Source: Bradyrhizobium agreste (GTDB lineage Bacteria; Pseudomonadota; Alphaproteobacteria; Rhizobiales; Xanthobacteraceae). From it: 64,000 bases of DNA. A model generated the notes under the pieces. That model worked only from the letters and a program-made list of their open reading frames with translations, did not search any database and was not told the DNA's origin. The stretch is taken from assembly GCF_016031625.1 (NCBI RefSeq), contig NZ_JACCHP010000007.1, positions 124,001-188,000 of the forward strand, written 5' to 3'. Both the position numbers and the translations under genes were made by a program. Shown piece by piece: positions 17,354 through 27,182 of the stretch; positions within the stretch are counted from its first letter, which is position 1, and each line of letters opens with the position of its first letter.

Positions 17354-19411
17354 ATGGTTCACGATTCCTCCGACAATCCGGACGACCGCGCGCGCAAGTC
17401 GCCGGCTGCTGCGAGCGACGCGCCGCCCGAGCAGCTGGCCGCGCCGGACGTCGATCCCGCGGCGGCAGGCGGCGATGACGAGGACGACGCCCTGCTGCCG
17501 GACATCCTGGAAGAGAGCGACGCCGTCGGCGAAGGCCCGCTGGCGACCGGTCACGAGGCGATCGAGCGCGCGGTCCGCCTCGCGCCGACCTCGCCCGGCG
17601 TCTACCGCATGCTCAATGCGAACGCCGACGTGCTCTATGTCGGCAAGGCCAAGAACGTCAAAAAGCGCCTATCCAGTTATGCGCGCCAGAGTGCGCCGCT
17701 GCCTGCGCGCATCCTGCGCATGATCGCGGCCACCGTCACGGTGGAGATCGTCTCGACCACGACCGAGACCGAGGCGCTGCTGCTGGAAGCCAACCTGATC
17801 AAGCAGCTGCGGCCGCGCTTCAACGTGCAGCTGCGCGACGACAAATCGTTTCCCTACATCCTGATCACCGGCGACCATTGGGCGCCGCAGATCCTTAAGC
17901 ATCGCGGTGCGCAGACCCGGCCCGGGCGCTATTTCGGCCCGTTCGCCTCCGCCGGCGCGGTCAACCGCACCATCACGGCGCTGCAGCGCGCGTTTTTGAT
18001 CCGCTCCTGCACCGATTCCTTCTTCGAGAGCCGCACCCGGCCCTGCCTGCTCCACCAGATCCGCCGCTGCGCCGGGCCCTGCACCCGCGAGATCGATTTC
18101 GGCGGCTATGCGACGCTGGTGCGCGAGGCGAGCGACTTCCTCTCCGGCAAGAGCCATGCGGTGAAGCAGGAGCTCGCCGGCGAGATGGAGAAGGCCTCGA
18201 ACGAGCTCGAATTCGAGCGCGCCGCACTGTACCGCGACCGCCTCGCCGCGCTGTCGGCGATCCAGTCGCAGCAGGGCATCAATCCGCGCACGGTGGAGGA
18301 AGCCGACGTGTTCGCCATCCACCAGGAGGGCGGCTTCTCCTGCGTCGAGGTGTTCTTCTTCCGCACCGGACAGAACTGGGGCAACCGCGCCTATTTTCCG
18401 CGCGCGGAGAAGAGCTTTACGCCGGAGGAAGTGCTGGGGTCCTTCCTGGCCCAGTTCTACGATGACAAGCCGCCGCCGAAGAACATCCTGCTCTCGCACG
18501 AGATCGAGGAGAGCGAGCTGCTCGCCAACGCGCTGTCGATCAAGGCCGGCCACAAGGTCGAGGTCACCGCGCCCAAGCGTGGCGAAAAGAAAGAGCTCGT
18601 CACCCACGCGCTGACCAATGCCCGCGAGGCGCTCGGCCGCAAGCTTGCGGATACTGCGACGCAGAGCCGGCTGCTCGAGGCCATGGCCGCGACGCTGGGC
18701 CTGCCGCACGTGCCCAAGCGCATCGAGGTCTACGACAACAGCCACATCCAGGGCACCAACGCGGTCGGCGCCATGATCGTCGCGGGCCCCGACGGTTTCG
18801 TGAAGAACCAGTACCGCAAGTTCAACATCAAGTCGGAAGGGCTGACGCCCGGCGACGACTACGCCATGATGCGCGAGGTGCTGGAGCGCCGCTTCAAGCG
18901 CCTGATCAATCCGCCTGAGGACGCCGCCACCAAGGCCAAGGATGACGATTTCCCGCAATGGCCCGACCTCGTGATCATCGACGGCGGCCGCGGCCAGCTC
19001 AACGCCGTGCGCGAGATCTTCGCCAATCTCGGCCTGACCCAGGTGTCGCTGATGTCGGTCGCCAAGGGACCGGACCGGGATGCCGGCCGCGAGACCCTGT
19101 TCATGCCGGAGCGCGAGGCGATCAAGCTGGAGCCGCGCGATCCCGTGCTCTATTTCATCCAGCGCCTGCGCGACGAAGCCCACCGCTTCGTCATCGGATC
19201 GCACCGCAAGCTGCGCAAGAAGGACATCCGCGAGGCCGGCTTGCAGGAGATTCCGGGCATCGGCCCGTCACGCAAACGTGCCTTGCTGCATCATTTCGGG
19301 ACCCTGAAGGAAATCGAGCGGGCCTCGATCGCCGATCTCGGCAAGGTTCCGGGGGTCAGCGCCGAGAGCGCCCGCAGGATTTTCGAGTATTTCCATCCCC
19401 AGCCGGGGTGA
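17354..19411 (+). CDS. uvrC: Excinuclease ABC subunit C
   Basis: UvrC makes both incisions in nucleotide excision repair with UvrB. The 685-residue product has the N-terminal GIY-YIG nuclease ([20 protein letters not shown]), a cysteine-rich linker ([13 protein letters not shown]), a UVR helix pair, the RNase H-like C-terminal nuclease with [19 protein letters not shown] and [12 protein letters not shown], and tandem helix-hairpin-helix motifs ([17 protein letters not shown]). About 75 acidic N-terminal residues precede the nuclease, an extension compared with E. coli. It is followed after 97 bases by pgsA. Confidence 0.96.
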   Translation: MVHDSSDNPDDRARKSPAAASDAPPEQLAAPDVDPAAAGGDDEDDALLPDILEESDAVGEGPLATGHEAIERAVRLAPTSPGVYRMLNANADVLYVGKAKNVKKRLSSYARQSAPLPARILRMIAATVTVEIVSTTTETEALLLEANLIKQLRPRFNVQLRDDKSFPYILITGDHWAPQILKHRGAQTRPGRYFGPFASAGAVNRTITALQRAFLIRSCTDSFFESRTRPCLLHQIRRCAGPCTREIDFGGYATLVREASDFLSGKSHAVKQELAGEMEKASNELEFERAALYRDRLAALSAIQSQQGINPRTVEEADVFAIHQEGGFSCVEVFFFRTGQNWGNRAYFPRAEKSFTPEEVLGSFLAQFYDDKPPPKNILLSHEIEESELLANALSIKAGHKVEVTAPKRGEKKELVTHALTNAREALGRKLADTATQSRLLEAMAATLGLPHVPKRIEVYDNSHIQGTNAVGAMIVAGPDGFVKNQYRKFNIKSEGLTPGDDYAMMREVLERRFKRLINPPEDAATKAKDDDFPQWPDLVIIDGGRGQLNAVREIFANLGLTQVSLMSVAKGPDRDAGRETLFMPEREAIKLEPRDPVLYFIQRLRDEAHRFVIGSHRKLRKKDIREAGLQEIPGIGPSRKRALLHHFGTLKEIERASIADLGKVPGVSAESARRIFEYFHPQPG

Positions 19412-19508
19412 ACTAAATGGGGACCGCAGTCATATGGTCGTCGTATCCCCCATCTCATTTGGGAGCGGAACGGTTGACCTTCAGGCTCGAGCGGTATTGG
19501 TAGGACGG

Positions 19509-20126
19509 ATGAACATCGCCACGACACGAGGGACCACCAGCCGCGCGATGTCCCTCCCCAACATCCTGACCTATGGCCGGATCGCCGCGATCCCGGTCGT
19601 GGTCGGATGCATCTATGCGCAGTCGATTCTGGATCAGCCGCTCTGGCTGCGCTGGCTCGCGGTCGCCATTTTCATCGCCGCAGGGGTGACCGATTACCTC
19701 GACGGCTATTACGCGCGGATCTGGAATCAGCAATCGGCATTCGGCCGCATGCTCGATCCGATCGCCGACAAGCTGCTGGTCGCCTCCTGCCTGTTGATGC
19801 TCGCCGCGGACGGCATCATTCACGGCTGGTCGCTATGGGCCGCCATCGTGATCCTGTGCCGCGAGATCCTGGTCTCGGGGCTGCGCGAATATCTGGCTGC
19901 GCTCCGTGTCAGCGTGCCCGTGACCAAGCTGGCGAAGTGGAAGACCACCGTCCAGCTGGTCGCGATCGGGTTCCTGCTCGCGGGACCTGCCGGCGACGAG
20001 GTCGTGCCTGTCGTCTCGATGATCGGCCTCGCGCTGCTCTGGGCTTCGGCGATCCTCACCATGTACACCGGCTACGACTACTTCCGCGCCGGCATCCATC
20101 ACCTCATCAAGGAGGACGAGGGATGA
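19509..20126 (+). CDS. pgsA: CDP-diacylglycerol-glycerol-3-phosphate 3-phosphatidyltransferase
   Basis: PgsA makes phosphatidylglycerol phosphate at the inner membrane, the committed step to PG and cardiolipin. The 205-residue product starts the core with SLPNILTYGRI and carries the CDP-alcohol phosphotransferase motif: the segment DYLDGYYAR, 8 further residues, then GRMLDPIADK, with all four aspartates. Several membrane helices follow. Starts at 19509 or 19548 are both possible. Its stop overlaps the moaD start by 4 bases, so the genes are coupled. Confidence 0.94.
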   Translation: MNIATTRGTTSRAMSLPNILTYGRIAAIPVVVGCIYAQSILDQPLWLRWLAVAIFIAAGVTDYLDGYYARIWNQQSAFGRMLDPIADKLLVASCLLMLAADGIIHGWSLWAAIVILCREILVSGLREYLAALRVSVPVTKLAKWKTTVQLVAIGFLLAGPAGDEVVPVVSMIGLALLWASAILTMYTGYDYFRAGIHHLIKEDEG

Positions 20127-20374
20127 AGGTGAAGTATTTCGCCTGGGTGCGCGAGCGCGTCGGCAAGGCCGAAGAGACGATCGAGCCCCCCGCCAGCGTG
20201 CGCACCGTCGAGGAGCTGATCGCCTGGCTCTCCGGCCAAAGCGAGGCTTATGCGCATGCGTTCGAGAAGCCGAAGGTGATCCGCGCCGCGATCGACCGCG
20301 CTCACGTCAAGCAGGACGCCGCGATCGCAGGCGCCCGCGAGATCGCGTTCTTCCCGCCCATGACCGGCGGCTAG
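20123..20374 (+). CDS. moaD: Molybdopterin synthase small subunit
   Basis: MoaD is the ubiquitin-like sulfur carrier of molybdopterin synthase. The 83-residue product begins MKVKYFAWVRERVGKAEE and ends FFPPMTGG; the C-terminal Gly-Gly is the residue pair that is adenylated and thiocarboxylated. The ATG lies inside the pgsA stop (ATGA). moaE starts 5 bases after its stop, so both subunits of the synthase are made together. Confidence 0.95.
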   Translation: MKVKYFAWVRERVGKAEETIEPPASVRTVEELIAWLSGQSEAYAHAFEKPKVIRAAIDRAHVKQDAAIAGAREIAFFPPMTGG

Positions 20375-20378
20375 GCTC

Positions 20379-20846
20379 ATGACCTGCCCCGTCACCATCC
20401 GCATCCAGGAAGACGATTTCGACATCGCGCGCGAGATCTCGGTCCTGACGAGCAGCCGGACCGATATCGGCGCTGTGGTGAGCTTTTCCGGCATCTGCCG
20501 CGCCGACGAGGACAGCGCCAAAGTTGCCGCGCTGACGCTCGAACATTATCCCGGCATGGCCGAGGAAGAGATCAGGCGCCACGCCGACGAAGCCATGGCG
20601 CGCTGGCCGCTCGACGGCATCACGGTGATCCACCGCGTCGGCCGCCTCATGCCGGGCCAGAACATCGTGCTGGTGGTGACCGCCTCGCAGCACCGACAGG
20701 CGGCGTTCGCGGCGGCCGAGTTCCTGATGGACTATCTCAAGACCAGCGCGCCGTTCTGGAAGAAGGAAGAGAGCGCCACCGGCACCGGCTGGGTCGAGGC
20801 CCATGCCCGTGACGACGAAGCCGCCGCACGCTGGACCAAATCCTGA
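20379..20846 (+). CDS. moaE: Molybdopterin synthase catalytic subunit
   Basis: MoaE binds precursor Z (cPMP) and, with MoaD, inserts the dithiolene sulfurs. The 155-residue product has the family pattern IGAVVSFSGICR near the N-terminus, LEHYPGMAEEEI, VIHRVGRLMPGQNIVLVV, and the catalytic lysine region DYLKTSAPFWKKE. Length is normal. It overlaps the next gene, prmB, by one base. Confidence 0.95.
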   Translation: MTCPVTIRIQEDDFDIAREISVLTSSRTDIGAVVSFSGICRADEDSAKVAALTLEHYPGMAEEEIRRHADEAMARWPLDGITVIHRVGRLMPGQNIVLVVTASQHRQAAFAAAEFLMDYLKTSAPFWKKEESATGTGWVEAHARDDEAAARWTKS

Positions 20847-21805
20847 TGGCCAAAGTTACGAAAAAGACCGCGCGCGGCCGCGCCGCGCCGAAGCTCGCGA
20901 GGGTGGGACCCGGCGAGCTTCTCACGCTGCTCGACTTCGTCCGCTATGCCGTGAGCCGCTTCGTCGAGGCCAAGCTCGCCTTTGCCCACGGCACGACCGA
21001 TCCGGTGGCGGAAGCCGCGTTCCTGGTCTGCGAGGCGCTGCACCTGCATCCTGAGCAGCTCGATACCTTTGCCAACGCGCGCGTCACCGCCGCTGAAGGC
21101 AAGGGCATCCTCGATCTCATCCATCAGCGCGTCACGACGCGCAAACCGGCCGCCTATCTCGTCAACAAGATCTACATGCGGGGCCTGCCCTTCTATGTCG
21201 ACGAGCGCGTCATCGTTCCGCGCTCCTTCATCGGCGAGCTCCTGGAGTCGCATTTCGGCGCCGACGGCGAGGCCGGATCGCTGATCGACGACCCGACGGC
21301 GGTCGAGCGCGTGCTTGATCTCTGCACGGGCTCGGGCTGCCTTGCGATCCTCGCCGCGCATCATTTCCCGAACGCCACCGTCGACGCGGTCGACATCTCC
21401 AAGGGCGCCCTCGAGGTCGCGGCGCGCAATGTCGGCGAATACGCGCTCGAGGACCGCATCAGCCTCTATCGCGGCGACCTGTTCGCCCCGCTCGGCGGCA
21501 AGAGATACGACCTGATCATCTCCAATCCGCCCTACGTCGATGCCGAGGGCATGGCCGCATTGCCGCCGGAATGCCGGGCCGAGCCGAAGCTTGCCTTCGA
21601 CGGCGGCGCCGACGGTCTCGACGTGGTGCGCCGGATCCTGCGCGATGCGCCCGATCACCTGACGGCGGATGGCGGGCTGATCTGCGAGATCGGCCGCGGC
21701 CGCGAGCTGGTCGACGAGGCCTTTCCGGAACTGCCGCTGCTCTGGCTGGACACCGAAGATTCCGAGGGCGAGGTGTTCTGGATCGCAGCCGCCGATCTCG
21801 GCTGA
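20846..21805 (+). CDS. prmB: Ribosomal protein L3 N5-glutamine methyltransferase
   Basis: PrmB methylates a glutamine of ribosomal protein L3. The 319-residue product has the SAM-binding segment LDLCTGSGCLAILAA and the catalytic NPPYVDAEGM motif of the HemK/PrmB family. The GLPFYVDERVIVPRSFIGEL segment resembles PrmB rather than PrmC, which has RPETE in this place. A basic N-terminal extension of about 20 residues is present. It is the fourth gene of the pgsA-moaD-moaE unit. Confidence 0.9.
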   Translation: MAKVTKKTARGRAAPKLARVGPGELLTLLDFVRYAVSRFVEAKLAFAHGTTDPVAEAAFLVCEALHLHPEQLDTFANARVTAAEGKGILDLIHQRVTTRKPAAYLVNKIYMRGLPFYVDERVIVPRSFIGELLESHFGADGEAGSLIDDPTAVERVLDLCTGSGCLAILAAHHFPNATVDAVDISKGALEVAARNVGEYALEDRISLYRGDLFAPLGGKRYDLIISNPPYVDAEGMAALPPECRAEPKLAFDGGADGLDVVRRILRDAPDHLTADGGLICEIGRGRELVDEAFPELPLLWLDTEDSEGEVFWIAAADLG

Positions 21806-21897
21806 TTCATCGTGGCCGATCACGCCTCTTCGGAACAAGTCAAATATCGCCACGTTCATCCCCCGACGAATTTTCTAATTCTTGGGAGGATGTCCGC

Positions 21898-22482
21898 ATG
21901 CTCGCGCCATCGGGCGAATTGCTGCGCGCCGGGATGGCGCTCAAGCTCAATCACGTCAAACGCGCTGCTCAATCCTATCTGCGTGACCAGACCAGCCAGG
22001 CAACGGGCAAGGTGACATCTTACGCGGTGGCTGGCGGGCTGTTCGCGGTCGCCGGCCTGTTCGTGATCGCGGCATTTTTCGTCGGGCTGATCGCCTTGTA
22101 CCGCTGGGTCGGGATCACCTACGGGCAATTCTGGGGATTTGGCGCCGTTGCCGCAGTGCTGCTGGTGCTGGCTGCGATCTGTGCCGGGGTGGCGATGGCT
22201 CAGATGAGACGCAAGGCCAAGCCGGTGGTGCCGCTCGCGAGCCGCCTACGCGTGGCGGTTGCCACGCCCCGGATCCCGAGGGGAACGGTCAAGGAGGCGG
22301 TGAAGGAGGTCGCAACGACAATTCCCCTCGCGCCGCTCGCACCCGGCGAGCGCGGCGGCATCAAGACCTGGCCGGCCCGCGCCAACCGTCCCGTGCAGCT
22401 CGGCCTGATGCTCGCGGCGGTCGGCCTGGTCGGGCTGACGGCCGCCCGGCGGAGACGCAACAGGCACAGTCTGGAGGCGTGA
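21898..22482 (+). CDS. Phage-holin-like (Holin-X) small membrane protein
   Basis: The 194-residue product has an N-terminal amphipathic helix, two hydrophobic helices (AVAGGLFAVAGLFVIAAFFV and AVLLVLAAICAGVAMA) and a basic C-terminal region ending in a third hydrophobic stretch. The pattern resembles the Holin-X/phage-holin-3 families, which in bacteria are ordinary envelope proteins and not evidence of a prophage. The ATG follows GGGAGGATG. It overlaps the YihY gene by one base, and the pair is commonly found together. Function unknown. Confidence 0.75.
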   Translation: MLAPSGELLRAGMALKLNHVKRAAQSYLRDQTSQATGKVTSYAVAGGLFAVAGLFVIAAFFVGLIALYRWVGITYGQFWGFGAVAAVLLVLAAICAGVAMAQMRRKAKPVVPLASRLRVAVATPRIPRGTVKEAVKEVATTIPLAPLAPGERGGIKTWPARANRPVQLGLMLAAVGLVGLTAARRRRNRHSLEA

Positions 22483-23624
22483 TGCTGGCGCGGCGCTCCG
22501 ACCAGATCGACTCCCGGATCGATTCCTGGCTGCTGGTCGCGGCGACGGCCGTGTTCGTGCTGACCGCGGAGCGGTACTTTCAGGAATCGGCCCTGGCGAG
22601 GCCGGGGCCTCCGCAAGACCATCGCAACGGCGAAGCGAATTCCCCGGAAACGCACCCGGCCGGTGCGGCGATGCAGCCGGGCCGCGGCCGCCGGGCGAAA
22701 AGCCCGCTCGAGATCCCCTGGGTGGGCTGGAAGGATATCTTCTGGCGCACCTATCAGCGCATCGACGAGGACCGCTTGCTCGCGACGGCGGGCGGCGTCG
22801 TCTTCTTCGGGCTGCTCGCGCTGTTCCCCGCAGTCACCGCGCTTGTCTCCTCTTATGCCCTGTTCGCCGATCCCGCCACGATCAGCGCCAACCTGCAGAC
22901 GCTTGCGACCATGCTGCCCGAGGGTTCGTTCCAGATCGTGGAGGACCAGGTCGCGCGCGTGGTGTCGAACGGCAATACGACGCTCGGCGTCACCTTCCTG
23001 GTCGGCCTGCTGCTTGCGATCTGGAGCGCCAATGCCGGCGTCAAGGCGATCTTCGACGCCCTCAACGTCGCCTATGAGGAACGCGAGAAGCGCAGCTTCA
23101 TCCGGCTGAACATGGTCTCGCTGGCCTTCACCGTCGGCGGAATCGTGGCGCTGCTGTTGATGGTGGGAGCCGTCGTCGCCTTCCCGCTTGCGCTCAACCA
23201 TCTCGGCATGGCGCCGGAAAGCAAGCTGATCGTGGCACTGGCACGATGGCCGCTGCTGTTCGTCATCCTGCTGGTCGCACTCGCCATCCTCTACCGCTTC
23301 GCGCCCAGCCGCGACGCGCCGCGCTGGCAATGGCTGAGCCTCGGCGCCGTGACGGCCGCGATCCTCTGGATCGCAGGCTCTGCCCTGCTGTCCTGGTATC
23401 TCTCGGAATTCGCCAATTACAACGCGACCTACGGCTCGCTGGGCGCGGCGATCGGCCTGATGATGTGGATGTGGATGTCGGCGATCGTCATCATGTTCGG
23501 CGCCGAGCTGAATTCGGAGATCGAGCGGCAGACGCTGAAGGACACGACCACAGGGCAGCCGAAGCCGCTCGGCACCCGGGACGCCGTCTCCGCCGACACG
23601 GTCGGCGCGGCTGCGCCATTTTAA
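22482..23624 (+). CDS. YihY/BrkB family inner-membrane protein
   Basis: The product of about 380 residues has a variable N-terminal part with one membrane segment, then the YihY core with the ISxDRLLATAGGVVFFGLLALFPA type entry, and several helices ending with ATYGSLGAAIGLMMWMWMSA and FGAELNSEIERQ, which is the family signature. The family was once thought to be RNase BN but is now regarded as membrane proteins of unknown function. GTG 22479 is an alternative start. It is cotranslated with the preceding holin-like gene. Confidence 0.88.
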   Translation: MLARRSDQIDSRIDSWLLVAATAVFVLTAERYFQESALARPGPPQDHRNGEANSPETHPAGAAMQPGRGRRAKSPLEIPWVGWKDIFWRTYQRIDEDRLLATAGGVVFFGLLALFPAVTALVSSYALFADPATISANLQTLATMLPEGSFQIVEDQVARVVSNGNTTLGVTFLVGLLLAIWSANAGVKAIFDALNVAYEEREKRSFIRLNMVSLAFTVGGIVALLLMVGAVVAFPLALNHLGMAPESKLIVALARWPLLFVILLVALAILYRFAPSRDAPRWQWLSLGAVTAAILWIAGSALLSWYLSEFANYNATYGSLGAAIGLMMWMWMSAIVIMFGAELNSEIERQTLKDTTTGQPKPLGTRDAVSADTVGAAAPF

Positions 23625-23645
23625 TCGGCCGGTTGATTTGGCGGC

Positions 23646-23670
23646 GGTCAGGCCCGAGGCCGGCCTGACC
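23646..23670. terminator. Hairpin between convergent genes
   Basis: GGTCAGGC and GCCTGACC form an 8-bp perfect stem with a 9-base loop between the stop codons of the YihY gene (plus) and the methyltransferase gene (minus). There is no T-run on either side, so it is a weak or factor-assisted terminator at best. Confidence 0.4.
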
Positions 23671-23685
23671 GCATCTCGGGCGCGA

Positions 23686-24525
23686 TCAGCGCTTGGTGAT
23701 CACGGCTTCCAGATATTCGCTGTGCACCACGATCGTGCCGTCATTGGCGTGGTTGAACTCTTCGAGCAGCGCCAGGAGATCGCGCGTCAGCGCGGCCTGC
23801 CCGTTCGCGTCGAGCGCAGCAAACGCCTTCAGCGTGGGGCCGTAGAAGGTCTTGAAGATGTCGAGCCAGTGGTCCGGCGAGCGATAGCGGAACACGAACA
23901 TGCGCGGCTCGGCGGCGATATCCGCAGCCACGGCGCCGAACATCTCCTCGAGCCGTGCCGTCGTGCCCCACATCGCGGGCGATTTCACCCCCGCCGGCGG
24001 CGGCAAGTACTTGCCGATGGTCTTGAACAGCTGGCCGATGAAGCCTTGCGGCGTCCAGTTGGCAAGGCCGATCTTGCCGCCGGATCTGCAGACCCGCGCG
24101 AGCTCGGAAGCGGCCTTGTCCTGATCCGGTGTGAACATCACGCCGAAAGTCGAGAGCACGACGTCGAAGGCGGCATCCGCAAACGGCAGCGCCTCGGCAT
24201 CCGCCTCGCGGAACTCGACGGCGAGGTGTTCGGCCATGGCGCGCTCGCGCCCGCGTTTGAGCAGCTCCGGCACGTAGTCGGTCGATGTGACGTCACACCA
24301 GCGCCGCGCCGCCGCCAGCGTCGCATTGCCGTTGCCCGCCGCGACGTCCAGCACCTTGCTGCCGGCGCGCAAGTCGATGGCCTCACAGAGCTGTTCCCCG
24401 ACGATCTGCAAGGTGGTGCCGACCACGGCATAATCGCCCGAGGACCAGGCACCGTGCTGGCGCTGTTTGACGGCGGCAAGATCGGGTTGGGAGGCGGCTG
24501 GCTTGAGCGCGGCGGATGTCGACAT
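23686..24525 (-). CDS. Class I SAM-dependent methyltransferase
   Basis: The 279-residue product has the SAM-binding glycine motif VLDVAAGNGNATLAAARR, an acidic residue at the end of strand 2 (STDYVPELL), and FREADAEALPFADAAFDVV with VLSTFGVMFTPD, which is the UbiE/COQ5-like methyltransferase pattern (Methyltransf_11). The substrate cannot be identified. The ATG at 24525 follows CAGGAGATTGCC, which is an excellent ribosome binding site, so the upstream in-frame extension is ignored. Confidence 0.88.
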   Translation of the reverse strand: MSTSAALKPAASQPDLAAVKQRQHGAWSSGDYAVVGTTLQIVGEQLCEAIDLRAGSKVLDVAAGNGNATLAAARRWCDVTSTDYVPELLKRGRERAMAEHLAVEFREADAEALPFADAAFDVVLSTFGVMFTPDQDKAASELARVCRSGGKIGLANWTPQGFIGQLFKTIGKYLPPPAGVKSPAMWGTTARLEEMFGAVAADIAAEPRMFVFRYRSPDHWLDIFKTFYGPTLKAFAALDANGQAALTRDLLALLEEFNHANDGTIVVHSEYLEAVITKR

Positions 24526-24836
24526 GGCAATCTCCTGCGGTTGAAAACGCCGGGACGATAGGGCGCATGCGGCTCGCTGGCCTTGAGGGCGGCATGATTT
24601 TCCGCTGAGAGCGTCTTGATTTCCGCATTGGGGCGGAGGCCGTGGGAGGTTTCGCAGCCGCTGCCTGGAAAGCTCTCGGCGGCGGACGGACCGGGCTGCG
24701 AAACAGCCACTATCCCCTCGAATCAACAATGATGTTAGGCTCATCGATGCTTGGGAAGCATCAGGCGTCACGGAGTCGAGCGCGACCCGTGTTTTCCCGA
24801 GTGAGGCAGTCAGCTCTTAAAGGCATAACGCGCGGC
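24526..24836. promoter_or_regulatory. Divergent promoter region with small inverted repeat
   Basis: These 311 bases separate the methyltransferase gene from the TipF-like gene. GATGCTT/AAGCATC at 24746-24762 is a perfect 7-bp inverted repeat around GGG, about 75 bases before the TipF-like ATG. I see no repeat-family element and no RNA gene. Confidence 0.35.
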
Positions 24837-26306
24837 ATGATTCGCATTTCAACGATCTTCATTGCCATCTGCATGGTCCTGGTCGCGGCCTCGCTCGGGC
24901 TCGTGCTCTATTCGGTCGCCGGCATCAGCGGAACGGAATCGGCGATCGTGGCGCTGACCGCGCTGACCTTCCTGATCCTCTACAACGCGGTGTCGATGCG
25001 GCTGCGCGACCGCAGCGATGTCGGCGGCCAGATCGCCGACCTCTCCCGCGGCACCGCCGACCTCGCCCGCCAGGTGGCCGAGTTCGGCCGCCGGCTGGCT
25101 GCGGTCGAGAGCCGCATCGCCTCGTCCAATTCAACCAATTCCGACCGCATCCAGTCGGTCATCGGCGAGATCAACGAACTCGGCGGATTGGTCAGGCAGC
25201 TCGCCACCACCGTGGCGGCCCATGAGGATCTGCTGGCCGGCAACACGCCGGCGCCAGCGCCCGCCCCGAGGCCCGAGCCGGAAACGCCGATCGACCTGGC
25301 TGCCCCCTTCGAGCAGAAGCCAGTCGCTACTCCTCCGCTTCCGCAGCCCCCGCCACGGCCGGCGCCGCCGGTCCAGGTCCAGGCCGCCACCCCGGTTCAG
25401 ACCGCCAATGGGCGCAACCAGACCCAGTTGCTGGCGACGCTGCGCAATGCGGTCGACGAGAACCGCATCGATATCTTCCTGCAGCCGATGGTGACGCTGC
25501 CGCAGCGCAAGGTGCGGTTCTACGAGGCGGTGACGCGCCTGCGCGACGAGCGCGACCAGCTGATCGCCGCCGAAGAGTTCATCAGCATCGCGGAAGCCTC
25601 TGGGCTGATCGGGCGCATCGACAACATGGTGATGCTCCGCTGTGTGCAGGTGCTGCGGCGCCTGATGGTGCGCAACAAGGACGTCGGCGTGTTCTGCAAC
25701 GTCGCGGCCTCCACGCTCGGCAATTCCACAACGTTTGCGCAATGCCTCGATTTCCTCGAAGCCAACCGCGCGCTGGCGCCCTCGCTGGTGCTGGAGTTCA
25801 AGCAGTCGACCTTCCGCAATCTCGGTCCGGCCGAGACTGAAAATCTCGCGGCGCTGGCCCAGCGCGGCTTCCGCTTCTCGATCGACCATGTCACGGATTT
25901 GCGCATCGAGCCGCGCGAGCTGGCCGATCGCGGGGTCCGCTTCATCAAGGTGCCGGCCGCGCTGCTGCTCGATCCCAAGCAGGCCTCTGCCTCCGACATC
26001 CACCCTTCCGACCTCTCCGACCTGCTCGGCCGCTTCGGCATCGACCTGATCGCCGAACGGATCGAAGGCGAGCGCGCCGTGGTCGACCTGCTCGACTATG
26101 ACGTGCGGTTTGGACAGGGCTTCCTGTTCGCACCGCCCCGGCCATTGCGGCCCGAAGGGGCATCTGCTACCGGCGGGGCCTCGCCGAACCAGGCGCACGA
26201 CATTCAGGGATCCAATGGCTCAGCCACACCCAGCTCAGGCGCGACCTCTTCGGCGCCTCCGCCCCAACGCATCACCGGTAACGCAGCGCTCGCGCGCCGC
26301 ATCTGA
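24837..26306 (+). CDS. TipF-like membrane protein with degenerate EAL domain
   Basis: The 489-residue product has two membrane helices (about 2-27 and 33-50), a coiled-coil region (about 60-135), a Pro/Ala-rich linker (137-190) and an EAL-type domain (about 195-435). Catalytic signatures are degenerate: EAV at 230-232 for EAL, IDHV at 349-352 for the DD pair, and KVP near 371 where K-x-D is usual. It should therefore not hydrolyse cyclic-di-GMP but could bind it. This architecture is that of Caulobacter TipF, a c-di-GMP receptor for flagellum assembly. No flagellar genes are in the window. The next gene starts 16 bases on. Confidence 0.82.
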   Translation: MIRISTIFIAICMVLVAASLGLVLYSVAGISGTESAIVALTALTFLILYNAVSMRLRDRSDVGGQIADLSRGTADLARQVAEFGRRLAAVESRIASSNSTNSDRIQSVIGEINELGGLVRQLATTVAAHEDLLAGNTPAPAPAPRPEPETPIDLAAPFEQKPVATPPLPQPPPRPAPPVQVQAATPVQTANGRNQTQLLATLRNAVDENRIDIFLQPMVTLPQRKVRFYEAVTRLRDERDQLIAAEEFISIAEASGLIGRIDNMVMLRCVQVLRRLMVRNKDVGVFCNVAASTLGNSTTFAQCLDFLEANRALAPSLVLEFKQSTFRNLGPAETENLAALAQRGFRFSIDHVTDLRIEPRELADRGVRFIKVPAALLLDPKQASASDIHPSDLSDLLGRFGIDLIAERIEGERAVVDLLDYDVRFGQGFLFAPPRPLRPEGASATGGASPNQAHDIQGSNGSATPSSGATSSAPPPQRITGNAALARRI

Positions 26307-26321
26307 TCGGCCGCGCACGTC

Positions 26322-27176
26322 ATGACCACGCTGCACTTTGCTGAAGGCCTGCGCGAGCTCGTGGGCGGCGTGGAGGTCGTGCTGAGCGATATCTGGGGCG
26401 TGGTCCATAACGGGCTGGAATCCTTCCCCGAAGCCTGCGAGGCGCTGCACACCTATCGCAGCCGCGGCGGTACGGTCATCCTGATCACCAACGCGCCGCG
26501 CCCGGCCGACTCCGTGCAGCGGCAATTGCGCAAGCTCGGCGTCCCCGATGAGACCTATGACGCGATCGTATCTTCAGGCGACCTGACGCGGCTCTATGTC
26601 GCCGAGCATCCCGGCCGCAAGATGTTCTGGCTCGGCCCCGAGCGCGACAACTCGATCTATCGCGGGCTCGATGCAGTGACCGCGCCGCTGGAGGAAGCCG
26701 ATTACATCGTCTGCACCGGCCTCTACGACGACGAGACCGAGACCGCGGAAGACTATCGCGGCATGATGCTGAAGGCACGCGAGCGCAAGCTGACGCTGGT
26801 CTGCGCCAATCCCGACATCGTGGTGGAACGCGGCGACCGGCTGATCTATTGCGCGGGCGCGATCGCCGAGCTCTACCGCGAGCTCGGCGGCGAGGTGATC
26901 TTCTACGGCAAGCCGCACCGGCCGATCTACGAGCGCGCCATGACGCTGGCCGGCGAACGCCAAGGCCATCAGATCGATCGCAAGAAGGTGCTGGCGATCG
27001 GCGATTCCGTCCGCACCGACCTCACCGGCGCACGCGAATTCGGCATCGACTGCCTGTTCGTCACCCGCGGCATCCATGCCGAGGAGTTCGAGGGCCTCGA
27101 CCAGCTCGACCCGAATTCGGTGATGGAGCTGTTCGGCCATCCGCCGAAGGCCCTGATGCGCGAATTGAAGTGGTAG
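26322..27176 (+). CDS. HAD-superfamily subfamily IIA hydrolase (TIGR01459 type)
   Basis: The 284-residue product has the HAD motifs: DIWGVVHNG with the nucleophilic aspartate, VILITNAPRP (motif II threonine), a lysine in FYGKPHRPIYERA, and GDSVRTDLTGAREFGID (motif IV). Length and the capped C2 layout fit the alphaproteobacterial TIGR01459 family, which is related to NagD and p-nitrophenylphosphatases. The physiological substrate is unknown. It lies 16 bases after the TipF-like gene and may share its transcript. Confidence 0.9.
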   Translation: MTTLHFAEGLRELVGGVEVVLSDIWGVVHNGLESFPEACEALHTYRSRGGTVILITNAPRPADSVQRQLRKLGVPDETYDAIVSSGDLTRLYVAEHPGRKMFWLGPERDNSIYRGLDAVTAPLEEADYIVCTGLYDDETETAEDYRGMMLKARERKLTLVCANPDIVVERGDRLIYCAGAIAELYRELGGEVIFYGKPHRPIYERAMTLAGERQGHQIDRKKVLAIGDSVRTDLTGAREFGIDCLFVTRGIHAEEFEGLDQLDPNSVMELFGHPPKALMRELKW

Positions 27177-27182
27177 AAATAT

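Noticed and set aside
17669..19204. 511-codon minus-strand frame opposite uvrC
   Set aside because: Shadow frame of a high-G+C gene; Asp/Arg/Ala/Leu-rich with no motif.
21898..22482. Holin-like protein as sign of a prophage
   Set aside because: No other phage gene, integrase or attachment site is near; Holin-X-like proteins are common chromosomal envelope proteins.
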